A stretch of 12,281 nt of DNA from Promethearchaeota archaeon (GTDB lineage: Archaea > Asgardarchaeota > Lokiarchaeia > Sigynarchaeales > SOKP01). The notes beneath the pieces are model-generated. The model had not been told where the DNA came from. It saw only the letters and a list, made by a program, of their open reading frames with translations, and searched no databases. The position numbers and the translations under genes are program-made. Positions 1-7,029 of this stretch are shown here, one piece after another. Every line of letters starts with the position of its first letter. The stretch's first letter is position 1. Location of the stretch: the NCBI GenBank assembly GCA_019894655.1, contig JAGXNZ010000253.1, forward strand, positions 1 to 12,281, read 5' to 3'.

Positions 1-2
1 CT

Positions 3-245
3 TCGGATCAGTCAATGATGGAAAAAACTGAAGAAAACATCCCAAAAATTATTAAGATTTTCCAAGAAATTCTGATGTTGTTAAGCGATATTTTAACGCT
101 TCCAATAAGAGTATTAATTTCTGAGGGTCATTACGGTCTAAAAACAGCTATAAATTCCGTTGTATCTGAAGAAGAAGGGTTGTTTGGAAGTATAAAAGAT
201 AGAATTGACACAATTTTTGATTATGTTCAAGAAATTAGGCAATAA
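3..245 (+). CDS. C-terminal part of an unrecognised protein (5' end outside window)
   Basis: The reading frame is open from the left edge to a TAA at 243-245. There are two adjacent ATG codons at 15 and 18, but no Shine-Dalgarno or well-placed TATA is visible in the few bases before them, so I treat this as the 3' end of a longer gene; a 76-residue protein starting at 15 is the alternative. The visible residues are mostly helical and amphipathic (IPKIIKIFQEILMLLSDIL, then a charged tail ending DYVQEIRQ), with one possible weakly hydrophobic helix. I recognise no family. The gene converges on the seven-helix gene downstream, and poly-T tracts lie directly after its stop. Confidence 0.45.
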   Translation, partial: SDQSMMEKTEENIPKIIKIFQEILMLLSDILTLPIRVLISEGHYGLKTAINSVVSEEEGLFGSIKDRIDTIFDYVQEIRQ

Positions 246-246
246 T

Positions 247-254
247 AAAAAAAA
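247..254 (-). terminator. poly-U terminator for the seven-helix membrane protein gene
   Basis: Eight consecutive A on the plus strand read as T8 on the minus strand, about 29 bases beyond the stop of the minus-strand gene. Archaeal RNA polymerase terminates at oligo-T tracts without needing a hairpin. The run sits directly after the stop of the opposing gene, so the two convergent genes share one short terminator zone. Confidence 0.45.
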
Positions 255-266
255 GAGGAATTTTAA

Positions 267-284
267 TTTTTTTTGATTTTTTTT
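267..284 (+). terminator. double poly-U terminator for the leftmost gene
   Basis: Two T8 runs (267-274 and 277-284) separated by GA follow the stop of the plus-strand gene by about 20 bases. Tandem T-runs are the usual archaeal intrinsic terminator. The second run overlaps the stop codon of the convergent minus-strand gene. Confidence 0.5.
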
Positions 285-981
285 AAGTTTTTAGACCTAA
301 ATACATGAAAAGTGCAAATGTCATCATCACTACTCTTACAAAACCAATAGCAATAGGTATAGTAAGTATAGAATCTAATGCTCCACAGACAACGAAAATT
401 ATAAATCCTAACGATAAATAAATAAATTTCTTTCTTAATTCCCCAGTTGCTTGTTTTGCTTTTATTAAGAAACCAATACCTAGAAAGACTAGAGCTGTTA
501 CGAGGAACAAAGCAATTAATAAAAATGTTGGATGCGTCCTAATAAAACTAGCGTCAATTAAACCCTCACCTGGGTTGATAAGTGTCCATGTGAAGGATTG
601 GTCTGTTTGGAACCATAGAAAGTATTCAAATATAATACCTAATATAATAAATGCTCCTACTAATATCCATTTTTTTTTAGGTATTAAAAGTTCACCACCA
701 AGATACATAGCAACAATTAATGTCGGAGCTACCCAAAGATAACTCAGCAATGAATATAATTCAATTGGTGTTATGTTAGTTCCTGTGAATGTAACTAGAA
801 TAAAGTCTATAAAAGGACCAAGCCATAGAAAGCCAACAAAAAGCATTGTCAATGCAGCGAATGTTAAGAGCTTTGCTTTTAATTTTATTGATTTATATAG
901 CGATAATATTGCAAAAATTGAAGCTGATAAAATAATACCTGTTGCCGTTAAGCCATCTAATAATCCTAATGCGTCAACCAT
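283..981 (-). CDS. seven-helix integral membrane protein, unknown function
   Basis: The 232-residue protein is almost entirely membrane-embedded. I see seven hydrophobic segments at about 10-29, 38-60, 74-99, 105-124, 150-173, 186-206 and 208-230. Positive charge clusters in the loops after helix 1 (four Lys, 30-37), helix 3 (PKKK, 101-104) and helix 5 (174-185). By the positive-inside rule this gives an outside N-terminus and inside C-terminus, the topology of rhodopsins and GPCRs. Helix 7 has no lysine, so it is not a retinal protein. The helix 5-7 region faintly recalls the 7TM sensor module found at the N-terminus of some histidine kinases, but no kinase, HAMP or other output domain follows. 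The ATG start is supported by an AAGGG about ten bases upstream. It is divergent from the S45 hydrolase gene. Specific function is unknown. Confidence 0.75.
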   Translation of the reverse strand: MVDALGLLDGLTATGIILSASIFAILSLYKSIKLKAKLLTFAALTMLFVGFLWLGPFIDFILVTFTGTNITPIELYSLLSYLWVAPTLIVAMYLGGELLIPKKKWILVGAFIILGIIFEYFLWFQTDQSFTWTLINPGEGLIDASFIRTHPTFLLIALFLVTALVFLGIGFLIKAKQATGELRKKFIYLSLGFIIFVVCGALDSILTIPIAIGFVRVVMMTFALFMYLGLKT

Positions 982-1026
982 ATCAATATCCCTTATTTTT
1001 TTTTTTGTTTAGTTTTATTTAAAATT

Positions 1027-1035
1027 CATATATAA
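1027..1035 (-). promoter_or_regulatory. candidate TATA box for the seven-helix protein gene
   Basis: On the minus strand this reads TTATATATG. It lies about 50 bases upstream of the ATG at 981, which would give a transcript start near 1005 and a leader of about 24 bases carrying the AAGGG element. A second TATA-like stretch (TTATAAATAC on the minus strand) lies at 1049-1058. In DNA this AT-rich the call is weak. Confidence 0.3.
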
Positions 1036-1085
1036 TATTGTGGATTTTGTATTTATAATTACTTCTTGATTAAATTTTATCTTCT

Positions 1086-1098
1086 TATCTTAAAGATA
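1086..1098. promoter_or_regulatory. small palindrome in the divergent intergenic region
   Basis: TATCTT-A-AAGATA is a perfect 6-bp inverted repeat around a single A. It sits near the middle of the 248-bp region between two divergent genes, where a shared operator would be expected. A palindrome this short and AT-rich can occur by chance. Confidence 0.2.
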
Positions 1099-1140
1099 GA
1101 CTAACTTTGTCCAAAAAACCCTTTATTTCAAAAAAAAAAG

Positions 1141-1152
1141 ATATTTTATAAA
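1141..1152 (+). promoter_or_regulatory. candidate TATA box for the S45 hydrolase operon
   Basis: ATATTTTATAAA follows a purine-rich A-tract that could serve as the BRE. It would place the transcript start near 1170-1175 and leave a leader of about 55 bases. A second AT-rich candidate at about 1168-1177 would give a leader of about 30 bases; the sequence alone does not decide between them. Confidence 0.25.
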
Positions 1153-1217
1153 GGAAATTGACATAGAATTATATTAGAATTTATTACAAAAAATTTGATA
1201 AACATTACTCTAATTTT

Positions 1218-1223
1218 AAAGGT
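1218..1223 (+). promoter_or_regulatory. Shine-Dalgarno-like site of the S45 hydrolase
   Basis: AAAGGT lies six bases before the ATG at 1230 and partly matches the archaeal anti-SD. It supports this start for the S45 gene. Confidence 0.35.
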
Positions 1224-1229
1224 TATATT

Positions 1230-3812
1230 ATGAGAAATCTTGCGAAGAAAGCTATAATAAAATTATCTATTTTTATACCGCTCGCAGTTATCGTTATGAC
1301 TATCTTTTCACTGCCCTTAATGGGTATTCCTCCTTTAGGGAACCTCTTATTTCCTGGAAACGGAGTATGGAAAGTTCCGGGAGAGCTTCCAGCAGCAGAA
1401 AGGTTAAACATACCATCGTTAAGAGGGGAAGTTACAGTTATTCGTGATGATTGGGGTATACCTCATATTTTTGCCGAATACGAAGAAGATCTCTTTTTTG
1501 CACAGGGGTATTGTCATGCTCAAGATAGGTTGTTCCAAATGGATATGTGGCGTCGTCAAGTACAAGGAAGAATGTCGGAAATTTTAGGAGAGAGTATGTT
1601 AACCAGTGATAAAATCATGCTTGCGAGGGGTATGTGGGATTCAGCTATTAAAACTGATGAATTATTAAGGGAAATGGATAATAATGGAACTCTTGAGTTT
1701 TTCAGTTCATTTGAAAAGTATGTTGATGGAATAAATTATTACATTGAATCTCATAACGATTTCAAACCATTAGAATACCATTTAACGGATTTCCAACCCA
1801 CTAAATGGACGACTGTTGACACCTTATGTTTAGTACAGGAAATGGCAAGACAGATGTCTTGGAATAGTCACGATTTAGAAAGATATGTTACTTTACAATC
1901 CTTGAATCACACATATTATAACGAACTTTTTGGAGAACCTTTACCTTATCAAATTCCAATCGTTCCCGATTACGGAGATTTCCCAGAAAGCCCTATGAAA
2001 GCGGGAATTGATTTGAAAGCTAATGCGGCTTTAAAATCAGAAATTTCAAACTTTCTAGAGAAGATACAAGAAATTGATTCAGAGAAAACCTTAATGGAGA
2101 ACCAAAAAGAACAAATAATCGGGTCAAATAATTGGGTTGTTAACGGCACTTTGAGCACCACGGGGGCTCCAATCCTCTGTAACGATATGCATCTTAGTTG
2201 GTTGATGCCAGGAGTATGGTATGAACAGCATTTAAAAGCTGAAGATACGGGATTTCATGTTTATGGTTTTATAATACCAGGGATGCCTGGTGTTGCTGTA
2301 GGTCATAATGAAAGAGTAGGTTGGGGATTTACAAACACAGGATATGATGTTATAGATTGGTATTATTATAATACGGATGGACCAAATAATTACATTTATG
2401 ATGGAGTGTCAACAGCTTACACACAAAAAACCTATAACATAAAAGTTAAAGATCAAGAAACAATTAAGTTCATAGTTAATTATACTGTTCATGGGCCTGT
2501 AATCAGTGATTTAATTAATTATGGATTAACTTCCTTTCTGGGAGACATTGTTTTAGCGCCAAAATGGACTGCTAACGATTATTTTTTCAATATTCTTGCT
2601 GGTAATGGGTTTGATCGGGCAAATAATAGAGCAGATTTTGACGAGGCCTCAAAATACTGGACACTTCTTGCTCAAAATATTGTATACGCAGACATAGATG
2701 GAAATATTGCTATTAGACCAACAGGAAAAGTACCGATTAGAGACGATTCTAAAATCCCTCCAGGACATTTTGGAAACGGATCACTACCATATAACGGTTC
2801 AAACGGTGAAGGTGAATGGATTGGATATATCCCTTTTGAAGAATTGCCTAATTCTTTTAATCCATCGCAAAAATATTTAGCTTCCGCAAATCAAATTGTC
2901 GCAGGATCAGAATACAAAAAATATTTTTTACAAAACGAATATGCAGATGGATATAGAGCAAGAAGAATAAATGAACTTCTTATGAATGCTGCTGACGGAT
3001 CTGTAAGTATAGAGACTATGAAAAATATTCAAAACGATGTGAATTCAACTGCAGCGAGGGCGTTCGTTCCAGATTTAATTGAAGTTATACACGATTATTA
3101 CGGTCCTGCAATTCCTACGAAAACTAATAATGTTCTCACAGAATTAGAAAACTGGGGTTTTATAATGGATAAGGAAGAAAGCGCGCCAACTATATATCGT
3201 AAATGGAGAGATTTTTTCCAAGACTTTACGTTTAACGACGAATCCACATTATATGAGATTAATATTCCCTCTAGAATTGTTGTATTAGAGTATTTAATGA
3301 AAGAAAATGAATCGTCTCATTGGTTCAATAATATCTCCACGCCTGAAAATGAAACTAGAGATGATATCATGATTCAAGCGTTAAATGCTACTATAGATTG
3401 GTTAGAAGATTTTTACAATTCAGAAGATCTAACTACTTGGAGATGGGGCGATCTCCATCAACTTTACTTCACCTCTCTCACTCAATTAGACTTCTTAAGT
3501 AAAGGTCCTTATGAAGCTGATGGGGAGAGGTATACAATCAATCCTTCAGGCGTAAATATAAAAAATGGAGTAGGTTATGCGAGAGGTGGCGCTTCTGAAA
3601 GATTAATTATCGACTTTAGCGACTTAAATAATTCTTTAAGCGTAATTCCTTCAGGACAGCGAGGTCTTTCAAACTCAAAACACTATTCAGACCAACTAGA
3701 ACAACTTTTTTTAGAAGGTAAATATCATTATCAATATTTCTCAAACACATTATACAACTTTCCCACTAGTTCAATTGAATCTAAATTATATTTCTTTCCA
3801 ACTGGAGGTTAA
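1230..3812 (+). CDS. penicillin acylase family (peptidase S45) Ntn-hydrolase, membrane-anchored
   Basis: This 860-residue protein is an S45 precursor. An N-terminal hydrophobic segment at about 8-33 after basic residues marks export or membrane anchoring, so the enzyme should act outside the cell. The A-chain carries the family motif DDWGIPHIFA, then a stretch ending AQDRLFQMDMWRR. Self-cleavage is predicted between Gly298 and Ser299 (GSNNWV), making Ser299 the N-terminal nucleophile of a B-chain of about 562 residues, close to the usual length. Further B-chain signatures are GHNERVGWGF, the Asn in LASANQ (Asn554, matching the oxyanion-hole Asn of penicillin G acylase) and the C-terminal GQRGLSNSKHYSDQ. 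The family hydrolyses amides such as penicillins, acyl-homoserine lactones and other N-acyl compounds; the substrate here cannot be read from sequence. It lies four bases upstream of a small membrane protein gene, an evident operon. Confidence 0.9.
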   Translation: MRNLAKKAIIKLSIFIPLAVIVMTIFSLPLMGIPPLGNLLFPGNGVWKVPGELPAAERLNIPSLRGEVTVIRDDWGIPHIFAEYEEDLFFAQGYCHAQDRLFQMDMWRRQVQGRMSEILGESMLTSDKIMLARGMWDSAIKTDELLREMDNNGTLEFFSSFEKYVDGINYYIESHNDFKPLEYHLTDFQPTKWTTVDTLCLVQEMARQMSWNSHDLERYVTLQSLNHTYYNELFGEPLPYQIPIVPDYGDFPESPMKAGIDLKANAALKSEISNFLEKIQEIDSEKTLMENQKEQIIGSNNWVVNGTLSTTGAPILCNDMHLSWLMPGVWYEQHLKAEDTGFHVYGFIIPGMPGVAVGHNERVGWGFTNTGYDVIDWYYYNTDGPNNYIYDGVSTAYTQKTYNIKVKDQETIKFIVNYTVHGPVISDLINYGLTSFLGDIVLAPKWTANDYFFNILAGNGFDRANNRADFDEASKYWTLLAQNIVYADIDGNIAIRPTGKVPIRDDSKIPPGHFGNGSLPYNGSNGEGEWIGYIPFEELPNSFNPSQKYLASANQIVAGSEYKKYFLQNEYADGYRARRINELLMNAADGSVSIETMKNIQNDVNSTAARAFVPDLIEVIHDYYGPAIPTKTNNVLTELENWGFIMDKEESAPTIYRKWRDFFQDFTFNDESTLYEINIPSRIVVLEYLMKENESSHWFNNISTPENETRDDIMIQALNATIDWLEDFYNSEDLTTWRWGDLHQLYFTSLTQLDFLSKGPYEADGERYTINPSGVNIKNGVGYARGGASERLIIDFSDLNNSLSVIPSGQRGLSNSKHYSDQLEQLFLEGKYHYQYFSNTLYNFPTSSIESKLYFFPTGG
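3804..3808 (+). promoter_or_regulatory. Shine-Dalgarno site deciding the start of the four-helix protein
   Basis: GGAGG, followed by TT, lies eight bases before the ATG at 3817 and overlaps the end of the S45 coding sequence. It selects this ATG over an in-frame ATG at 3775 that lies inside the upstream gene. Confidence 0.7.
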
Positions 3813-3816
3813 TAGC

Positions 3817-4221
3817 ATGGAAATTGCAAATCGAACGTTCTACATAAGTCTTATTGTGGTTTTATGCCTGACAATGTTACTAACTCTAATTCCAGTTTGG
3901 CAGTTAGTGATAATTCCGGGAATTATTGCGGGAATGCTTAACAAATCCTTAAAACGTGGGATTTTAAGTGGTTTTAGTGGAGTCACCCTCTCATGGGGGA
4001 TATATGTTCTTGTTGGAGTGTTTACGCGAAATGTCTATTTTTTGCTCGATCAATTCGGAGAGTTAATCTTTGGAGGAGGTTCTGGATGGATATTTTTAAT
4101 ACTAATAATGCTATTAGCAGCTATATTTGGGGCTGTTGGTGGAGGAATTGGCAACGGTATCATGACTCTAATTAATATTTACCTCGAGAAGCATCCTTAT
4201 CGAGATTCAAAAACAAAATAA
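3817..4221 (+). CDS. small four-helix membrane protein, unknown function
   Basis: With the start set by the strong GGAGG, the product has 134 residues. Hydrophobic segments lie at about 7-26, 28-41, 47-69 and 90-112. The second and fourth are glycine-rich (IPGIIAGML; FGAVGGGIGNGI), and a basic loop (KSLKRG, 43-48) lies between helices 2 and 3. The short C-terminal tail is charged. I do not recognise the family; the pattern resembles several short archaeal membrane-protein DUFs. It starts four bases after the S45 hydrolase stop, so it is almost certainly co-transcribed and possibly translationally coupled with it. A role in the export, anchoring or activity of that hydrolase is inference. Confidence 0.8.
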   Translation: MEIANRTFYISLIVVLCLTMLLTLIPVWQLVIIPGIIAGMLNKSLKRGILSGFSGVTLSWGIYVLVGVFTRNVYFLLDQFGELIFGGGSGWIFLILIMLLAAIFGAVGGGIGNGIMTLINIYLEKHPYRDSKTK

Positions 4222-4253
4222 GATTAAATTAAGACAAAACCCAATTTAACTAC

Positions 4254-4261
4254 TTTTTTTT
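4254..4261 (+). terminator. poly-U terminator of the S45 operon
   Basis: A T8 run about 30 bases after the four-helix protein stop is followed by CTCTATTTTT. It lies between two convergent genes and suits an archaeal oligo-T terminator. Confidence 0.5.
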
Positions 4262-4286
4262 CTCTATTTTTAAATTTAGAATACAG

Positions 4287-4296
4287 AAAATAAAAA
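4287..4296 (-). terminator. possible weak poly-U terminator of the roadblock gene
   Basis: The minus strand reads T5-A-T4 about a dozen bases after the roadblock stop codon. It is shorter than the other T-runs in the window and could be chance. Confidence 0.25.
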
Positions 4297-4308
4297 TTAT
4301 TGCGTATA

Positions 4309-4680
4309 CTAATCTAAAAGCGCCGCAATTCTGTTCGAGACGCTTTGGATATTGAGGAAAACCATTCCTAAACTAGAATTAGCGCTACATAAGGTACATA
4401 ATATAGCATTCTCACCCGCTTTAGAGAGAACAATAATTCCATTTAAACCTTCAATAAGGATTCTTTTTAACTCGCCTCTATCAAGTTCCTCAACCGCGCG
4501 CTCTGAAACGCTCTGTATAGCTGCTGACATTGCCGAAACTATACCGTCATTCACATCCCGGCTTAAAACGGAGCAAATTGGAAGTCCTTGAACGCTGACT
4601 ATAGCGGAACCCTCAATATCACTATTTACTGCGGATAATTTTCTTAGTAGGTCCGTGAGCTCGCTAATATTCTCAGACAA
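4309..4680 (-). CDS. roadblock/LC7 domain protein
   Basis: This is a 123-residue stand-alone roadblock/LC7 domain. The usual signatures appear in order: a first strand with the GLPICS motif (32-37), a long helix (VSAMSAAIQSVSERAVEEL), the G-x-L-x-x-I segment with GIIVLSKAGENAILCTL, then the final SSLGMVF strand and C-terminal helix. Such proteins dimerise and act as platforms for small GTPases (MglB for MglA; LAMTOR/Ragulator for Rag GTPases), and Asgard genomes encode many of them. The partner GTPase is not in this window. The start codon is TTG at 4680-4678, chosen because AGGAGG lies nine bases upstream; an ATG four bases further upstream is out of frame and stops after three codons. It diverges from the methionine aminopeptidase gene. 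Confidence 0.88.
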   Translation of the reverse strand: MSENISELTDLLRKLSAVNSDIEGSAIVSVQGLPICSVLSRDVNDGIVSAMSAAIQSVSERAVEELDRGELKRILIEGLNGIIVLSKAGENAILCTLCSANSSLGMVFLNIQSVSNRIAALLD

Positions 4681-4689
4681 CCATAAATA

Positions 4690-4695
4690 CCTCCT
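4690..4695 (-). promoter_or_regulatory. Shine-Dalgarno site supporting the TTG start of the roadblock gene
   Basis: On the minus strand AGGAGG (followed by TA) lies nine bases before the TTG at 4680 but only five before the out-of-frame ATG at 4684. The spacing favours TTG. Confidence 0.65.
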
Positions 4696-4734
4696 ATCTT
4701 TTTAACGAGAGTTTTAATAACTTGCAAATATTTT

Positions 4735-4765
4735 TCACTCAAGTATAAACCGTTGTAATGAGTGA
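4735..4765. promoter_or_regulatory. inverted repeat in the divergent roadblock/MetAP promoter region
   Basis: TCACTC (4735-4740) and GAGTGA (4760-4765) are perfect inverted copies separated by 19 bases. They lie between two divergent genes. This could be a two-half-site operator, but the arms are only six bases long and no second copy is apparent in the window. Confidence 0.2.
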
Positions 4766-4901
4766 TAAATCAATAACTTATATGTTCTATTAAAATTAAC
4801 TTTATTTAATTATTAATGTTTACCTTATTTTTTCTATTTTATAATGTATGTTGTATTTAATTAAAAAATATTTTTATCAATTTTATCATTACAATATATT
4901 A

Positions 4902-5882
4902 ATGAATGAAATAAACAAAATGAAAAATCAATCTGATCAAGGAAGTAGTAAGGAAGAAGCAGAAACTGAAGCCGAAGAAAAAAAATTGAAGTTTGAATCT
5001 CTTAATAAAGCAGGTAAAATCGCTCAAGAAGTAAAAAAATTCATTAGGCCACAAGTTGAGGTTGGTACAAATGTATTTAATCTTATTAAAAGTTCCGAAG
5101 CAAAGATCATCGAGTTAGGAGGAGAGTGGGGTTTCCCCATCAATGTAAGTATAAATAATACAGCAGCTCATTATACATCTCCAATTAAAGACGATGAACT
5201 TACTATTAATGAAGGAGATATTGTGAAAATTGATTTAGGAGTTCATATCGAAGGTTATATCGTTGATACTGCCTTTACCGTAAGTTTTAATGATGAAAAA
5301 ACCCTTGAAAATATAATTCAAGCGACTGAAGTAGCTCTTGAAGCAGCAAAAATGTTAGCTAAACCCAAAGTCAACACAAGGGAATTAGGAAAAAAAATAG
5401 AAGATATCGTTAAAGGATTTAAATTTAACCCTATAAAAGAATTAGGTGGACATCAAATCGAGAGATGGACGGTACACGGTAAAAAAAAGTTACCTGAATT
5501 GGGTAATCAAGGTGGGGACATTATGGAAGAAGGGGAAGTTTTTGCTATAGAAATTTTTGCCTCAACAGGAGAAGGAAGCGTTCATAATACAAATGCATCC
5601 TATATCTATGGATTGAATCCTTACGCAGGAAGAGTTCCGCTGAGGAGAAAAACATCTAAGCAAATTTTAGGGCATATCAATAAAAATTACAAAACCCTTC
5701 CTTTTGCAGAAAGATGGTTAGCTAAAGATTTTAGAATGGGTGTCGTTTTCGGACTCCAGGAGTTAATTCAGCAAGGAAAAATTCAAGTTCATTATGTTCT
5801 AGCAGAACAGAAGGGAGAATTTGTCGCTCAGAGTGAAGAAACGATATTAATAACTGAAGATGGATTTAAGCAGCTAACTTGA
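4902..5882 (+). CDS. map: methionine aminopeptidase, type 2 (MetAP2-like)
   Basis: It removes the initiator methionine from nascent proteins in the cytosol. All five metal ligands of the family are present: Asp111 and Asp122 (KIDLG...VDTAF), His184 (GGHQIERW), Glu217 (AIEIFAS) and Glu312 (AQSEETI). The type 2 signature SINNTAAHYT, with the substrate-contacting His90, is intact. The domain has the type 2 insertion and C-terminal architecture. Ahead of the catalytic core is an extra charged stretch of about 30 residues (SSKEEAETEAEEKK), longer than in most archaeal enzymes and reminiscent of the charged extension of eukaryotic MetAP2. The start is uncertain: an in-frame ATG at 4848 would add an odd Tyr/Leu-rich 18-residue leader, and ATG 4920 is also possible. 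I chose 4902 because an AT-rich TATA-like block lies about 27 bases upstream, which fits a leaderless mRNA. A glycosyltransferase gene follows after 37 bases. Confidence 0.92.
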   Translation: MNEINKMKNQSDQGSSKEEAETEAEEKKLKFESLNKAGKIAQEVKKFIRPQVEVGTNVFNLIKSSEAKIIELGGEWGFPINVSINNTAAHYTSPIKDDELTINEGDIVKIDLGVHIEGYIVDTAFTVSFNDEKTLENIIQATEVALEAAKMLAKPKVNTRELGKKIEDIVKGFKFNPIKELGGHQIERWTVHGKKKLPELGNQGGDIMEEGEVFAIEIFASTGEGSVHNTNASYIYGLNPYAGRVPLRRKTSKQILGHINKNYKTLPFAERWLAKDFRMGVVFGLQELIQQGKIQVHYVLAEQKGEFVAQSEETILITEDGFKQLT

Positions 5883-5890
5883 AATTGGAG

Positions 5891-5898
5891 ATATAAAA
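5891..5898 (+). promoter_or_regulatory. TATA box for a leaderless glycosyltransferase transcript
   Basis: ATATAAAA, preceded by the purine-rich GGAG as a possible BRE, is centred about 26 bases before the ATG at 5920. That is the archaeal TATA-to-start distance, so transcription would begin at or next to the start codon. No Shine-Dalgarno lies before the ATG, which agrees with a leaderless mRNA. Confidence 0.45.
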
Positions 5899-5919
5899 CC
5901 ACTTAACCTCAAAGAACTC

Positions 5920-7029
5920 ATGAAAAAACTAAAAATATGCCTTATTTCTTTAACTGTTTCTCCAGATAGTGTGGATGGCGAGGCAAAAGTCATCAGAGCA
6001 CTTTTTGAATATTTAAAAAAACAGGGACATAACGTTAAATTAGTCACTGGTAAATGGAACAAAGACTTAGACACTCCAGGCATTATTCAATTCGATTTAA
6101 TCAGAAAAAGGTTTCTATGGGCGCTTCATTTCTATTTTAAAGTCATTAGATACTTAAGAAGGAATAGATTCGATATTGTCCATGCAAATAGCGCAAAAGC
6201 TGCCTTACCAGTCATTTTATCTGGTCAGAAAAATTTCATAAGTACCATTCACGATTTTACTCCTTTTGAAACGCAACTCACAAAAATTCCATTAGAAAAG
6301 CTTTTAATTAAATTTGTTTCTAAAAGAGCATCTTCGATCCTAACAGTGTCTAATTTTGTTAAACATGAATTCCATCATTTTATTCCCACTATTGACAAGA
6401 ATAAAATTATAACGATTTACAATGGTATTGATGAAAAATACAAACCTTATCCGAATGAAGCTCAAAAGTTAAAAGAAAAACTAAATATTCATGGTCCAGT
6501 ATTATTATTTATTGGAAGAATAGCGCAGTATAAGGGTGTGAAAAGTATAATTGAAGCTTATAGGATAGTTAAAAGCGATATTCCCAATATTAATTTAGTT
6601 ATTGGTGGAAAACCTGACTTTTTAATGGAAAAGGAATACAATAACTGGGTTGCTGATTATAAAGACGTTCGTTTTTTAGGTTTTATCCCCGAAACTGATA
6701 TTCCATTCTATTTTTCTATGGGAGATATTTTTATAACATATTCATCTTCATCTGAAGGATTTGGATTAACCTCTTTGGAAGCTATTTCTTGTGGAACTCC
6801 TGTCATTTGTTCAGCAATTTCAGTATACAAAGAAATTTTAGAGGACCACGCACTTTTTGTTCCACCTAGAAATCCCCTTAAATTAGCAGAGACTATTAAT
6901 CTCCTACTGAGCGATGACGATCTAAGAAATCAATTAGTTATTGATGCTCAAAGATATATCCAAAAATACAGTTGGAACGCTGTAGGTAAAAGGTTAGAAA
7001 ACGAATACGAAAAATTTATGAGTCTCTAA
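5920..7029 (+). CDS. GT4-family glycosyltransferase
   Basis: This 369-residue cytosolic or membrane-associated GT-B enzyme should transfer a sugar from a nucleotide sugar to a glycan or lipid carrier. The N-terminal Rossmann half has ICLISLTVSPDSVDGEAKV and DIVHANSAKAALP (acceptor side). The linker IYNGID leads to the donor-binding half, with LFIGRIAQYKGV providing Arg200 and Lys205 for the diphosphate, and the E-x7-E motif Glu279...Glu287 in SEGFGLTSLEAISCGTPVI. All typical GT4 features are intact and the length is normal. Donor and acceptor cannot be read from sequence. The stop overlaps the tail of the opposing DUF354 gene by four bases. Other glycan genes on the opposite strand suggest a surface polysaccharide or protein-linked glycan pathway. 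Confidence 0.9.
   Translation: MKKLKICLISLTVSPDSVDGEAKVIRALFEYLKKQGHNVKLVTGKWNKDLDTPGIIQFDLIRKRFLWALHFYFKVIRYLRRNRFDIVHANSAKAALPVILSGQKNFISTIHDFTPFETQLTKIPLEKLLIKFVSKRASSILTVSNFVKHEFHHFIPTIDKNKIITIYNGIDEKYKPYPNEAQKLKEKLNIHGPVLLFIGRIAQYKGVKSIIEAYRIVKSDIPNINLVIGGKPDFLMEKEYNNWVADYKDVRFLGFIPETDIPFYFSMGDIFITYSSSSEGFGLTSLEAISCGTPVICSAISVYKEILEDHALFVPPRNPLKLAETINLLLSDDDLRNQLVIDAQRYIQKYSWNAVGKRLENEYEKFMSL

Noticed and set aside
283..981. Microbial rhodopsin
   Set aside because: Seven helices, but helix 7 lacks the retinal-binding lysine and the helix 3 proton-transfer motif is absent.
773..1012. Plus-strand ORF antisense to the seven-helix gene
   Set aside because: Shadow of a clearly membrane-coding gene; no recognisable motif or start signal.
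2698..2880. Alternative-frame ORF within the S45 gene
   Set aside because: It lies entirely inside a well-supported coding region; the same applies to the frames at 3993-4175 and 4352-4591.
3775..3816. Upstream in-frame ATG for the four-helix protein
   Set aside because: It lies inside the S45 coding sequence, has no ribosome-binding site, and the ATG at 3817 has a strong GGAGG at ideal distance.
4848..4901. N-terminal extension of the methionine aminopeptidase from ATG 4848
   Set aside because: It would add a Tyr/Leu/Lys-rich leader not seen in the family, without a ribosome-binding site; not fully excluded.
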